Shown here: piece by piece, positions 47,144 to 56,399 of the stretch | Numbering within the stretch: position 1 is the stretch's first letter | Layout of the letters: every line of letters begins with the position of its first letter | NCBI GenBank assembly: GCA_963728295.1 | Contig: CAVSKB010000006.1 | Span: 372,001 to 436,000 of the forward strand | DNA: 64,000 nt | Direction of reading: 5' to 3' | Origin: DATJKD01 sp963728295 | GTDB lineage: Bacteria; Pseudomonadota; Gammaproteobacteria; Steroidobacterales; Steroidobacteraceae | Made by a program: the position numbers and the translations under genes | Notes under the pieces: model-generated | What the model was told of the DNA's origin: nothing | The model's database searches: none | The model's input: the letters and a program-made list of their open reading frames with translations, nothing else

Positions 47144-48658
47144 CCACCAAGAAACATCCGGTAGGCGGGGTTCGCCGTCTCGTCGACGTAGGGGTAATGC
47201 AGCTCGCGCAGGTGGAGCGCGAAATCCTCGGCGTCCGCGGGCGCCACCTGTACGCCGGCCAGCACACGGCCGTGATCCGAGCCGTGGTTGCGGTAATGGA
47301 ACAGGCTGATGTTCCAGCGCGAGCCGATCGCCTCGAGAAACCGCAGCAGCGCGCCCGGTCGCTCGGGAAACTCGAAGCGAAACAGCCGCTCGTGCGCGAG
47401 CTCGCGCGCATGACCGCCGACCATGTACCGCACGTGCAGCTTCGCCATCTCGTCATCGCTCATGTCGACGACCCGGAAGCCCGCACCGGCCACCATCTTG
47501 AGCAACTGCTCCTTCTCGCGACGCCCGTCCGAGAGTGCCAGCCCGACGAAGATCCTCGCGATCGCCGCATCCGAATACCGATAGTTGAACTCGGTGACGC
47601 TGCGCTGGCCGATCATCTGGCAGAAACGCAGAAAGCTGCCCGGCTGCTCGGGAATCTCGACCGCAAACAGCGCCTCGCGCCCGGCTCCCAGGTCGGCGCG
47701 CTCGGCGACGTGACGCAGCCGGTCGAAGTTGATGTTGGCGCCGCTGTTGATCGCGATCAGCGTCGCCCCGGTGCACGATTCGCGCGCTACGTAGCGCTTG
47801 ATGCCCGCAACCGCCAGCGCCCCGGCCGGCTCGGCGATCGTGCGGTTGTCCTCGAAGATGTCCTGGATCGCGGCGCAGATCTCGTCCGTGTTCACCAGGA
47901 CGATCTCGTCGACGTAGCGCTGCGCCAGGCGGAAGGTCTCCTCTCCCGCGCGCCGCACTGCCACGCCGTCGGCGAAGATCCCGACGCGGTCGAGCGTGAC
48001 CCGCTGCCGTTCCATGAGCGATCGGTGCATGCTCGCCGCGTCCTCGGGCTCGACACCGATGACGCGGATCTTGGGATAGAGCGTCTTGACGTAGGCCGCG
48101 ATTCCAGCGATCAGCCCGCCGCCGCCGACCGGCACGAACAGCGCGTCGATCCGGCCGGAGTGCTGCCGCAGGATCTCGACACCGATCGTGCCCTGGCCCG
48201 CGATCACGTCCGGATCGTCGAACGGGTGAATGAACGTGAGCGTCCGGGTGCGCTCGAGACCGGTCGCGTGCTCGTATGCTGCCTCGAAGTCGTCGCCGTG
48301 CAGCACGACTTCCGCGCCGAGGTCGATCACCGACTGCACCTTGATCTCGGGCGTCGTGCGCGGCATCACTACGACGGCCGGTATGCCGCGGTGGCGCGCC
48401 GCAAGCGCCACGCCCTGCGCGTGGTTACCCGCCGAGGCGCAGATCACGCCCCGAGCCGCGACCGTGCTCCGAAAGGTGTGCGATGCGGTTGTACGCGCCG
48501 CGCAGCTTGAAGGAGAACACGGGCTGGAGATCCTCGCGCTTGTACAGCACCCGGTTGCCGAGCCGCCGCGACAGGCGCGGCGCTTCCTCGAGCGGGGTTT
48601 CGATGGCGACCTCGTAGACGCGCGCCTTCAGAATGCGTTCGACGTAGCTTTCCTGCAT
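47140..48658 (-). CDS. ilvA: Biosynthetic threonine ammonia-lyase, one frameshift
   Basis: About 506 residues. PLP enzyme converting threonine to 2-oxobutanoate, the first committed step to isoleucine. Start MQESYVERILKARVYEVA at 48658. PLP Lys is in FSFKLRGAYNRI; phosphate loop ASAGNHAQGVALAAR follows a frame change near 48440; GGGGLIAGIAAYVK and GALAVAGIK follow. The C-terminal half has two ACT-like regulatory units (ALFAVEIPEQPGSFLRFCQM, LFRFEFPERPGALLRFLEAI), as in isoleucine-inhibited IlvA. Its stop overlaps the alpha/beta hydrolase start. ilvB and ilvH lie at 56-60 kb. Confidence 0.9.
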
Positions 48659-48809
48659 GCCATCCACCACCTGACGGACGGCTAACTTAGCAGGAAAGCG
48701 CGCCGCGCCTGCACCGAGTGTGACCCTGGGCGCTTGCTTCAACTTTGGGCAGCGAGACTGCATACTGCGCGCGCCCGCCGTGCGGCGTGCCGGCCGGAAC
48801 TCTCGAGAC

Positions 48810-50126
48810 ATGACACGACAGCATTCGCGCAGGTTCTTCCTCGGCGCGCTCGGCGCGAGTTCACTCGCACCGGCGATGGCAGGCGCGGCCAGCTTCTCCG
48901 CGGCGAATGTCCCGTACGTATCGCGCGAGCTCTGGCAATGGATGCGCGCGCAGCTGATGCTCGATCAGGAGCTCGCGTGGCTGGACACTGCGCGCTTCGG
49001 CCCGACCTTGCGGGCGGTCATGGCGCAGGAGTACCGGAGCCGCGAGCGGCAGAGCGCCGACTTCCGGCGTTACCAGGATTCGGCGCTGGTCTTCGACACC
49101 ATGCGGGCGCGCCTCGGCACCATCGCCGCGTTTCTCGGCGCTGCGACCGAGGACCTCGCATTCACCGGCGGGACGCAGGAGGGACTGACGGTCGTCGCCC
49201 GTGGTCTCGATCTGCAGAGCGGCGACGAGATACTGACGACGACCCATGATCATCCGGCTGCCGTCTACCCCTGGCTGCTCGAAGCCAAGCGGCGCGGACT
49301 GAAGGTGACGCAGCTTCCGCAGGAGGGCGTCGCGGCCACGCCCGAGGCGATCGTCGCGAGATTTTCCGGCGCGATCACCCCACGCACCCGGGTGCTGCTT
49401 TTCTCGCACCTGCAGTACACCGACGGCACTGTCATGCCGGCCCGTGAGCTGTGTGCGCTCGCGCGCGCCAAGGGCATACTGAGCGTCGTCGACGGCGCTC
49501 AGGCGCCCGGCCAGATCGACGTGCGCATCGCCGAGCTCGACTGCGACGTGTACGCGACCTGTTTTCACAAGTGGCTCAACGCCGGCGCCGGGACCGGGGC
49601 GCTGTACGTGCGTCGCGACGCGAGGGCCAGGCTGTGGCCGCTCACGGTCGAGCGGCCCACGGGCTGGGATGCCGCCGACCGCTTCGGCACGGTGCCGGCG
49701 GCGGTCGAGCTGCCATACGACGCCTGGCCCGAGACCCAGGCCAAGTATGGCCAGGGCTCCCGGTTGCGGGGGCCTGGTCTCGAAGGTGTGGGAATCGCCA
49801 TCGAGTTCCAGCAGGCAGTGAACCGTGCACGGATCGACGCGCGGGTCCGCGAACTCGTCAGTTACCTCCGGATGCGCGTCGCCGGCCTGCCCGGCATCGT
49901 CTTTCTCACCCCCACGCATCCGTCGCTCTGGGCGGGCATCCTTTCGTTCGCAGTCCCGAACCGCGACCACGCGGCACTCGCCGCGGCGCTTGCCGCCGAG
50001 GACGGCATCGTGCTGAGTCACGTCAGCCATCGCGGCGCGATCGACGCCTTGCGCGTCAGCCTGCACGCCTACAGCGATCACGCCGAGATCGATCGGCTGG
50101 CGCTCGCGCTGCAGCGCAGGCTCTGA
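48810..50126 (+). CDS. Class V aminotransferase (cysteine desulfurase-like fold), Tat-exported
   Basis: 438 residues. MTRQHSRRFFLGALGASSLA is a twin-arginine-type signal. PLP enzyme features: AFTGGTQEGLTVVARGL, TTTHDHPAAVYPW, SVVDGAQAPGQIDV (Asp holding the cofactor) and CFHKWLNAGAGTGALYV with the Schiff-base Lys. This group includes isopenicillin-N epimerase-like and cysteine desulfurase-like enzymes. Periplasmic location would be unusual for sulfur transfer and suggests an epimerase or lyase role. Divergent from ilvA. Intact. Confidence 0.85.
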   Translation: MTRQHSRRFFLGALGASSLAPAMAGAASFSAANVPYVSRELWQWMRAQLMLDQELAWLDTARFGPTLRAVMAQEYRSRERQSADFRRYQDSALVFDTMRARLGTIAAFLGAATEDLAFTGGTQEGLTVVARGLDLQSGDEILTTTHDHPAAVYPWLLEAKRRGLKVTQLPQEGVAATPEAIVARFSGAITPRTRVLLFSHLQYTDGTVMPARELCALARAKGILSVVDGAQAPGQIDVRIAELDCDVYATCFHKWLNAGAGTGALYVRRDARARLWPLTVERPTGWDAADRFGTVPAAVELPYDAWPETQAKYGQGSRLRGPGLEGVGIAIEFQQAVNRARIDARVRELVSYLRMRVAGLPGIVFLTPTHPSLWAGILSFAVPNRDHAALAAALAAEDGIVLSHVSHRGAIDALRVSLHAYSDHAEIDRLALALQRRL

Positions 50127-50151
50127 CCCGCGGCTGGCCGCCGCAGACGCC

Positions 50152-50583
50152 ATGCCGCGCATCGAGCTCATGATGAGCCTGTTCGCCGGCGCCTGCGGTG
50201 GCCTGGTCGGGGTCCTTTGGAGCGGCGTCGTGTCGGGGCTCCTGCTGCGAAATCCCGGATTGCCGGCCCCGCTTGCGGTGGATACAGGAACACCACAGGC
50301 GCTGCTCGCCGGCGCGGCCGGGCATGCCGCCGCCGGCGCGGTGCAGGGCCTGCTTTTCTGGGCGGGCTGGAGCCTGATCGCGCTGGTGCACGTGCCGTGG
50401 TACCTGGTCGGCGTGTCGTTCGGCCTGCTCTGCTGGAGCGGTGTCGCGCTGCCCGCGCTGCTTTCGGTCAGGCTCAGCCTGCGCTTGCCGACACGCTACG
50501 TCCTCGCCGGCGCCCTGGAATGGCTGGTGAGCTGCGGAGCCGTGGGACTCTTCTGCGCGTACAGCTGGCAGCGATTCACCTGA
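50152..50583 (+). CDS. Small four-helix membrane protein
   Basis: 143 residues, four predicted helices (LFAGACGGLVGVLWSGVVSG, LLAGAAGHAAAGAVQGLLFW, LVGVSFGLLCWSGVALPALL, ALEWLVSCGAVGLFCAYSW). No family recognised. It starts 25 bp after the aminotransferase stop and ends 4 bp before the MFS start, so all three are probably cotranscribed. It may be an accessory subunit of the transporter. Confidence 0.65.
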   Translation: MPRIELMMSLFAGACGGLVGVLWSGVVSGLLLRNPGLPAPLAVDTGTPQALLAGAAGHAAAGAVQGLLFWAGWSLIALVHVPWYLVGVSFGLLCWSGVALPALLSVRLSLRLPTRYVLAGALEWLVSCGAVGLFCAYSWQRFT

Positions 50584-50587
50584 GCGC

Positions 50588-51742
50588 ATGCGCACCGTCC
50601 GGATTCTTGCGTTGGCGCAGGGTCTCTCGGCCGCCGGGATGATGACGATGTTCCTGCTCGGCGGGATCGTGGGCAGCGAGCTTGCGCCGGTGCCGCAGCT
50701 TGCGACGCTGCCCCTGTCGCTCATGATCGTCGGGGTCGCGCTCGCCACGATCCCGGCGGCGCTCGCCATGCAGCGCTTCGGCCGGCGCCGCGCCTTCATC
50801 GCGAGCGTCGTGCTCGCGGCTGGCGCGTCTCTCGCCGTCGCATGGGCGATCGTGATTACGAGCTTCGCGCTGCTGTGCGCGGCATCGCTCGTGCTCGGCG
50901 TGAATCTCGCGTTTCAGCAACAGCAGCGGTTCGCCGCGGCGGAGAGCGTTCCCGCCGAGCAGGCGAGCCGCGCGATCTCCACCGTCATGCTTGGCACGCT
51001 TGCCGCCGCGGTGGTCGGACCGCAGCTTGCGCTCGCCTGCAAGGCGCTGGTGCCGCAGCACCAGTACGCGGGCTCGTTCCTGCTGGTGGCGGCGCTCTGT
51101 CTCGCCTCGGCCGTCGTGCTGACGCGTTATCACGCCCCGGCAACGCACGTGAACACCGCTGGCGGCGACGCCCGGCCACTCGCCGAGGTCGTACGACAAC
51201 CGGCGTTTCTCGTCGCCGTCGCCGCGGCCGTGGTCGCCTACTCGGTGATGAGCTTCATCATGACCGCGACGCCGATCAGCATGCACGTCCACGACCTCTA
51301 CTCCGACACCCACACCGCCTGGGTGATTCAGAGCCACGTGCTCGCGATGTACGCGCCATCGCTGGTAAGCGGCCGGCTCATCGCGCGGATCGGAATCCGG
51401 GCGGGCATGCTCGCCGGGCTCGCGTTGATGGCTGCGAGCGTGATCGTCGATGGCTCGGGCCGCCTGCTCGCCCACTACTGGTGGGGGCTGGTTCTGCTCG
51501 GGCTCGGTTGGAACCTGCTGTTCGTCGCCGGGACGACGCTGCTTACGGGGTGCTACCGGCCGGCGGAGCGCTACCGCGCGCAGGCGGTCAACGAGTTCTC
51601 GGTGTTCGGCGTCCAGGCGATCGCATCGCTGCTCGCGGGCCCGGCCGTTCACTCGCTCGGCTGGGCAAAGCTCAATCTCGCGACCTTGCCGCTGCTTGCG
51701 GGTCTCGGAGTTGTGCTGCTCAGCGGTCGAGGAACGCGCTGA
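50588..51742 (+). CDS. MFS transporter
   Basis: 384 residues, 11-12 hydrophobic segments. Loop-2 motif region LAMQRFGRRRAFIASVVLAA is a good match to the MFS G-x3-D/R-R-x-GRR pattern. Others: LVLGVNLAFQQQQRFAAAES, VMSFIMTATPISMHVHDLY, MYAPSLVSGRLIARIGIRAG. Such short exporters (YfcJ/Bcr-like) carry drugs or metabolites. Its 3' end overlaps the convergent hydrolase gene by 23 bp. Confidence 0.83.
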   Translation: MRTVRILALAQGLSAAGMMTMFLLGGIVGSELAPVPQLATLPLSLMIVGVALATIPAALAMQRFGRRRAFIASVVLAAGASLAVAWAIVITSFALLCAASLVLGVNLAFQQQQRFAAAESVPAEQASRAISTVMLGTLAAAVVGPQLALACKALVPQHQYAGSFLLVAALCLASAVVLTRYHAPATHVNTAGGDARPLAEVVRQPAFLVAVAAAVVAYSVMSFIMTATPISMHVHDLYSDTHTAWVIQSHVLAMYAPSLVSGRLIARIGIRAGMLAGLALMAASVIVDGSGRLLAHYWWGLVLLGLGWNLLFVAGTTLLTGCYRPAERYRAQAVNEFSVFGVQAIASLLAGPAVHSLGWAKLNLATLPLLAGLGVVLLSGRGTR

Positions 51743-52505
51743 CGTCGCGCGCGATGTCGCCCGACCTCGTATCGAAGAGACTGCCGTCGCACTCCGGCAT
51801 GTCGATGCGGCGTGCGTCGCGCAGCAATGGCTCGGTACGGGCGGTCATCTCCCAGAATTCGTCGTGGGGACGCAGCACCAGTACGGGCTGGCGGATCAAG
51901 GGGAGTCGCTCACCGGCCGCGTAATGCGCTGCGGCCGCCGGCCCCCAGGTCGCTTCGTCCCCGGCGCGCAGTGCACAGCCCAGATCCGCGGACAGCCGCG
52001 CGAGCGACGCGCCCGGCCCGCGCGCGCGGCGGATTCGCTGCCACTCCTCGACCAGATGCGATCCGTCCTCGCGCGGTCGCGTCGGCCATGGCCGCCCCGC
52101 ATAGGCCTCGCGGTCGCGCGTATCGAAGGCCGGTACGCCGACCAGCACCAGGCGTCGCACCTGATCGGGACGTGCGACGGCCAACTCGACCGCCGACAGC
52201 GAACCCGACTGGTAGCCCAGCACGTCGACCTGCCGCAACCGGAGCGAGTCGAGCAGGTCGCCGTACGCCTGCGCGTAGTCGTGGACGGATGGTGCCGCCT
52301 CCGGCGAATCCGATTCGCCGCAGCCCGGCGGGTCGGGTGCGTACACGCTGCGGTCGCGGCCCAGTTCGGCGAGGAACGGCTTGAACAGGCCGCCGGTCAG
52401 CGGCGCCGGCGCGAGACACACGAGCGGCGTCAGTTCGTCAAAGCCGCCGCTCGAAGGAAAAGCGGAGTGCACGTGCAGCTGACCATAGCGGCAGTCGACG
52501 TACAT
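51720..52505 (-). CDS. Alpha/beta hydrolase with noncanonical nucleophile elbow
   Basis: 261 residues from MYVDCRYGQLHVHSAF. Alpha/beta fold with VCLAPAPLTGGLFKPFLAEL, VYAPDPPGCGESDSPE, elbow VLGYQSGSLSAVELAVARP, strand RRLVLVGVPAF and LIRQPVLVLRPHDEFWEM. The elbow GYQSGS differs from the usual G-x-S-x-G. It resembles the GHHTG class found in some family members, so hydrolase activity is not certain. In-frame GTG at 52526 is an alternative start; the longer reading to 52610 is not supported. Confidence 0.72.
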   Translation of the reverse strand: MYVDCRYGQLHVHSAFPSSGGFDELTPLVCLAPAPLTGGLFKPFLAELGRDRSVYAPDPPGCGESDSPEAAPSVHDYAQAYGDLLDSLRLRQVDVLGYQSGSLSAVELAVARPDQVRRLVLVGVPAFDTRDREAYAGRPWPTRPREDGSHLVEEWQRIRRARGPGASLARLSADLGCALRAGDEATWGPAAAAHYAAGERLPLIRQPVLVLRPHDEFWEMTARTEPLLRDARRIDMPECDGSLFDTRSGDIARDVSAFLDR

Positions 52506-52887
52506 CCGTCGCAGATGAACGGTCACGGCGGCGGAGTTCCTGCTCGGTAGGGCGGTGATTCGGGCGGCGGCACGGGAAGACTGACTCACGATGGCGGGAC
52601 CTCGATGCACGTTGTTGTTGGCGGACGAATTGTCCGCGCGCGCGCACCGGACCGCGGTGACTCAACTCTCACAACGACTGCGATCGACTCTACTTAATCC
52701 GGGTATCGAATCCTGCCGGTTCGAAGCCAATTATGTCCATCCAGGTCCTCCTCGGTCACGGCGCGCCGGATGGTGACGGATCGGCGTCGAGGGTGGCAAG
52801 CTGCGTCGCCCCGGTTCATCACGACCTCGAACGAGAAGGAATGGCCACGAAAGCGCACGAAAGGCGACGAAGCGAGAGATCAGATCC
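52506..52887. other. 382-bp gap between divergent hydrolase and murB genes
   Basis: No gene with a start signal seen. A 61-codon plus-strand frame (52591-52776) has no signal or recognisable motif. TCGAAGCCAATTATG at 52721 matches one arm of the palindromic repeat at 55 kb but has no partner arm. The promoters of both flanking genes should lie here. Confidence 0.4.
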
Positions 52888-53925
52888 GTGAGCGGGGAGT
52901 ACACACTGCAGTCGGACGCTTCGCTGCGCACGCTCAACACGTTTGGCGTGCAGGCAAACGCCGGATGGCTGCTCACGGTGCCGCGCGCAGAGGCGCTGCC
53001 GGCGGCCCTTGCGGATCCGCGCATTCGTGGTCTGCCGCTCATGTGCATCGGCGACGGCAGCAATGTGCTGCTCGTCGACGACTTTCCGGGCGTGGTGCTG
53101 CGACAGACCACAACCGCGGTGGGGGTGATTCAGGATGACGGCACGAGCGTGTGCGTGCGCGCGGATGCCGCAGTCGGGTGGGATGGATTCGTCGACTGGA
53201 GCCTCGCGCAAGGACTCGCCGGGCTGGAGAACCTGGCGCTGATACCCGGCCGGGTCGGGGCGGCGCCGATCCAGAATATCGGTGCCTATGGAACGGAGAT
53301 CGACGAATTCATCACGACGGTCGAGGCCTGGGAGCGCAGTGCGGAGCGATTGGTGAGGCTGGCGCGCGAGGAATGTGGATTCACGTATCGCGACAGCCGG
53401 TTCAAGCACGAGATCGATCGCTGGATCGTCACGGCGCTCGAGCTGCGCCTGCCGCGCCAACGAACGCCGCATCTCGACTATCCCGGCGTGCGGGAGGAGC
53501 TCGGACCGCGTGCGGGTGACCCCTCGCCGTCGGAGGTTGCAGCCGCGATCCGGCGCATCCGGCGGCGCAAGCTGCCGGACCCAGCCGTGATCGGCAACGC
53601 GGGCAGCTTCTTCAAGAATCCGATCGTATCGAGCGGCGTTGCCGGTGCCTTGGTCGCTTCAAATCCCGGCTTGCCGAACTACGCCGCGGGTCCGCCTCAG
53701 TACCGAAAGCTCTCGGCCGCCTGGCTCATCGAGGCGTGCGGCTGGCGCGGTCATCGTGAGGGCGACGCGGGCGTCTCGAGCCGCCATGCGCTGGTCGTCG
53801 TCAACTATGGCAGCGCCACGGGTGCGCAACTGCTCGCGCTCGCACGGCGCGTCGCCGGCTCGGTCCGGGAGCGCTTCGGTGTGGAACTCGTACCCGAGCC
53901 CCGCATCGTGGGAGCCCAGTTCTAA
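52888..53925 (+). CDS. murB: UDP-N-acetylenolpyruvoylglucosamine reductase
   Basis: 345 residues with a GTG start. FAD/NADPH enzyme of the last step of UDP-MurNAc synthesis. Motifs: LRTLNTFGVQANAGWLLTV, GDGSNVLLVDDFPGVVLR, the FAD-binding GLENLALIPGRVGAAPIQNI then GAYGTEI, and the catalytic Ser in IGNAGSFFKNPIV. C-terminal GHREGDAGVSSRHALVVVNY matches type I MurB. Intact. Confidence 0.93.
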   Translation: MSGEYTLQSDASLRTLNTFGVQANAGWLLTVPRAEALPAALADPRIRGLPLMCIGDGSNVLLVDDFPGVVLRQTTTAVGVIQDDGTSVCVRADAAVGWDGFVDWSLAQGLAGLENLALIPGRVGAAPIQNIGAYGTEIDEFITTVEAWERSAERLVRLAREECGFTYRDSRFKHEIDRWIVTALELRLPRQRTPHLDYPGVREELGPRAGDPSPSEVAAAIRRIRRRKLPDPAVIGNAGSFFKNPIVSSGVAGALVASNPGLPNYAAGPPQYRKLSAAWLIEACGWRGHREGDAGVSSRHALVVVNYGSATGAQLLALARRVAGSVRERFGVELVPEPRIVGAQF

Positions 53926-53969
53926 GCGTCGCGCGAGTCGTCGGGTCCGCGACGGCCGCGTCGCAATGG

Positions 53970-54390
53970 TTACCAGGTTCCAACGTTCGGCATGGTCGCC
54001 CACGGCTCGCGCGCCGGCAGCGGCTGCGCCACGCTGGAGCAGTTCAATCGAGATCGCGTCCGGTGATCGCACGAACGCCATCCGACCATCGCGCGGCGGT
54101 CGGTTGATCGTGACGCCATGGTCCATGAGTCGGCGGCAAGTCGCGTAGATATCATCGACCGCATAGGCCAGGTGCCCGAACGCCCGACCGATCCCGTAGG
54201 CTTCCGGATCCCAGTTCCAGGTGAGCTCGACCTGCGCGTCGTCGTCGCCGGGCGCAGCGAGGAAAACCAGCGTGTAACGCCCCGTTTCGTTCTCGTGCCG
54301 ACGCAGTTCTCGAAGGCCCAGGGCGTCGCAATAGAACGCGAGCGACTGCGCGAGATCGGTGACACGCACCATGGTGTGCAGGTACTTCAT
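53970..54390 (-). CDS. gloA: Lactoylglutathione lyase (glyoxalase I), one frameshift
   Basis: About 139 residues after repair. MKYLHTMVRVTDLAQSLAFY, LGLRELRRHENETGRYTLVF, QVELTWNWDPEAYGIGRAFG with HLAYAVDDIY, and PDAISIELLQRG carry the metal ligands His/Gln, Glu, His and Glu of the VOC glyoxalase. The normal end PLPAREPWATMPNVGTW is in another frame, entered near 54030, and stops at 53970. Without repair the frame runs antisense into murB. Converges with murB. It detoxifies methylglyoxal as the glutathione hemithioacetal. Confidence 0.87.
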
Positions 54391-54419
54391 GCTAGGGTGC
54401 CCGCGGTCGTAGTCGGAGG

Positions 54420-55070
54420 ATGTCCATGCTAGTTCCTGCACGCCCGCTCGTGTACCTGGCAATCGCCATTTCGGTGGCCTGCGCCGCGAGCAAGCCGGTC
54501 GAGACGGCCCGGGCGGCGGCGCCCTCGGCGGAACCAGATCGTGAGTTCAACATATTGGGCTCCGCGGATGCGCCGGTCACGATCATCGAGTTTACGGACC
54601 TGCAGTGCCCGTACTGCGCCTCGTTCGAAAGGCAGACCTTTCCGAAGCTCAGGAAGGCCTACATAGATACCGGCAAGGTCCGCTACACCTCGCGCGACCT
54701 GCCGCTGCCGATGCATCCGCACGCGGTGCCGGCGGCGGTCGCGGTGCGCTGCGCGGGCGAGCAGGACCGCTACTGGGAGTTCCGCCACGCGGTGTTCGAT
54801 GCGCAGGCGCGGCTGCCCTCGCAGCCCTACGAGGAGCTTGCACGCGGGCTGGGCCTCGATCTCGAGCGCTTCGCCGCATGCCGCGCGGACGGTCGCCAGT
54901 TGCGCGCGGTGCAGGCGGACGCCAGGCTCGCCGCAACGAACGACATCCAGTCGACGCCCTCCTTCGTCATCGGACGCCTCGTCAACGGCGAGTTCCTCGG
55001 ACAAACCCACGCCGGTGTGAAACCCTTCGAGTACTTCGCCGCGACGATCGACGCCCTGCTCGTTGAATAA
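54420..55070 (+). CDS. DsbA-family thioredoxin-fold protein
   Basis: 216 residues. An export signal (LVYLAIAISVACA) precedes a linker and DREFNILGSADAPVTIIEFT, then the redox motif DLQCPYCASFERQTFPKL. TSRDLPLPMHPHAVPAA and AATNDIQSTPSFVIGRLVNG (cis-Pro loop) match the DsbA/DsbG-like thioredoxin_4 group. Periplasmic thiol oxidoreductase. Divergent from gloA. Its TAA stop abuts a palindromic repeat. Confidence 0.87.
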   Translation: MSMLVPARPLVYLAIAISVACAASKPVETARAAAPSAEPDREFNILGSADAPVTIIEFTDLQCPYCASFERQTFPKLRKAYIDTGKVRYTSRDLPLPMHPHAVPAAVAVRCAGEQDRYWEFRHAVFDAQARLPSQPYEELARGLGLDLERFAACRADGRQLRAVQADARLAATNDIQSTPSFVIGRLVNGEFLGQTHAGVKPFEYFAATIDALLVE

Positions 55071-55126
55071 TTGGCTGGGAGCCAATTTCCCGGATTAGTT
55101 GGCTGCGAGCCAATTATTTGCGAGGA
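55071..55126. repeat. Two palindromic repeats with 28-bp period at convergent gene ends
   Basis: TTGGCTGGGAGCCAA (55071) and TTGGCTGCGAGCCAA (55099) are near-perfect hairpins, the first extending to an 8-bp AATTGGCT stem with flanking T/A runs. They lie between the DsbA-like and chrA genes; the second forms the last codons and stop of chrA. Related to the array at 19874-19960. Bidirectional terminator or REP-like element. Confidence 0.7.
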
Positions 55127-56381
55127 GACCGGCAACCGCGGCGCCGGCGAGGATCCAGGGAAGATCGAGCCTGGTCCGTTGCGACAGCAGCCAGACCGCG
55201 CCGGCGATGGCGACGGCAACCCAGTCGGGTCCGCCCCCGAAGCCCTCCGGCAGCAGTACGACACGCGCGAACAGCACCGCCAGCGTGCCGATGATCCCGA
55301 CGACCGCCGCCGTGATTGCCGCGAGCGCCGAGGCGACGCGCGGCTCGGCCGAGATGCGCTCGACATACGGCGCGCCGACGAGGATGAACACGAAGGACGG
55401 CAGGAAGGTCGCCCACGATGCCAGCAGCGCAGCCAGCACCGCTGCTGTCTCGGGCGTCAATGGCGACGGCTGATTCCAGCCGGCCATGAAGCCCATGAAC
55501 TGCAGCACGATTATCAGCGGTCCGGGCGTGGTCTCGGCCAACGCGAGGCCGGATACGGCCTGTTCCGCGGTCAGCCAGCCAAGATCGTGCACGAGGTGCT
55601 GGGTCACGTAGCCGAGCACGGCGTACGCGCCGCCGAACGTCACCAGCGCCGCCTGCGTAAAGAACAGGTACAGCCGGCTCCAGAGCGAGTCGAAGCCGAG
55701 CGCCACGCCGCAGGCGAGCAGCGGAACGACCCACAGGACGAGGGCGATTGCGAGCACACGTACCGGTCGACCTGCCCGGGTCGGGACAGGAACCAGGGCC
55801 GGTGGCGTTCCGCCGCTGGCGCCGGCCGCGAGACCGATCAGGCCCGCGCCCAGCACGATCAGCGGAAACGGTACGTGCAGGAACTGCAGCGCGGCAAAGG
55901 CACCAATCGCGAGCGCGACGTGCAACGGCCCGCGCAGCGCGCGCCGTCCGATCTTCAGGAGCGCCTGCAGCACCAGCGCGACGACCGCAGCTTTGAGCCC
56001 CACCAGCATTCCCGCGATCGCCGGCACCTGCCCGTAGGCTGCGTAGACGTACGACAAGGCGAGCAGCAGCAGTATCGCGGGTCCGATGAACGCGAGGCCG
56101 GCCGTAAGGCCCCCGCGCATCCCATGCAGCCGCCAGCCGAGGTAGATGGCGAGCTGCATAGCCTCGGGTCCGGGGAGCAGCATGCAGAAATTGAGCGCGC
56201 TGGCGAACCGCTCCTCGTCCACCCAGCGGCGTCGCTCGACGATCTCGCGATGCATGATCGCGATTTGCCCGGCCGGGCCGCCGAAGGAGATCAGCCCGAG
56301 CTTGACCCAGAACCGTGCAGCCTCGGCGAAAGGCGGGTCGCGCCGCTCCGGCAACTGCGCAATGGGATCGGCGTCAGCCAC
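55095..56381 (-). CDS. chrA: Chromate transporter, full-length (two CHR domains)
   Basis: 428 residues in two homologous CHR halves. N-half: FWVKLGLISFGGPAGQIAIM and FCMLLPGPEAMQLAIYLGWR. C-half: FFTQAALVTFGGAYAVLGYV and LALAETTPGPLIIVLQFMGF. These are the paired GGPxxQ / PGPxA signatures of long-chain ChrA, an inner-membrane chromate (or sulfate-like anion) exporter. GTG start at 56381. The last codons and stop are contributed by the palindromic repeat. No chrB or superoxide dismutase partner is adjacent. Confidence 0.92.
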   Translation of the reverse strand: MADADPIAQLPERRDPPFAEAARFWVKLGLISFGGPAGQIAIMHREIVERRRWVDEERFASALNFCMLLPGPEAMQLAIYLGWRLHGMRGGLTAGLAFIGPAILLLLALSYVYAAYGQVPAIAGMLVGLKAAVVALVLQALLKIGRRALRGPLHVALAIGAFAALQFLHVPFPLIVLGAGLIGLAAGASGGTPPALVPVPTRAGRPVRVLAIALVLWVVPLLACGVALGFDSLWSRLYLFFTQAALVTFGGAYAVLGYVTQHLVHDLGWLTAEQAVSGLALAETTPGPLIIVLQFMGFMAGWNQPSPLTPETAAVLAALLASWATFLPSFVFILVGAPYVERISAEPRVASALAAITAAVVGIIGTLAVLFARVVLLPEGFGGGPDWVAVAIAGAVWLLSQRTRLDLPWILAGAAVAGLLANNWLAAN

Positions 56382-56399
56382 GAGGCGACGCTGGCCGCG

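Noticed and set aside
52700..52735. tRNA T-arm-like sequence GGTTCGAAGCC
   Set aside because: The flanking bases do not pair into a T stem and no D arm, anticodon arm or acceptor stem is present on either strand.
53659..53969. Extended gloA reading frame into murB
   Set aside because: It is the wrong frame after an indel; the normal glyoxalase I C-terminus is present in another frame and stops at 53970.
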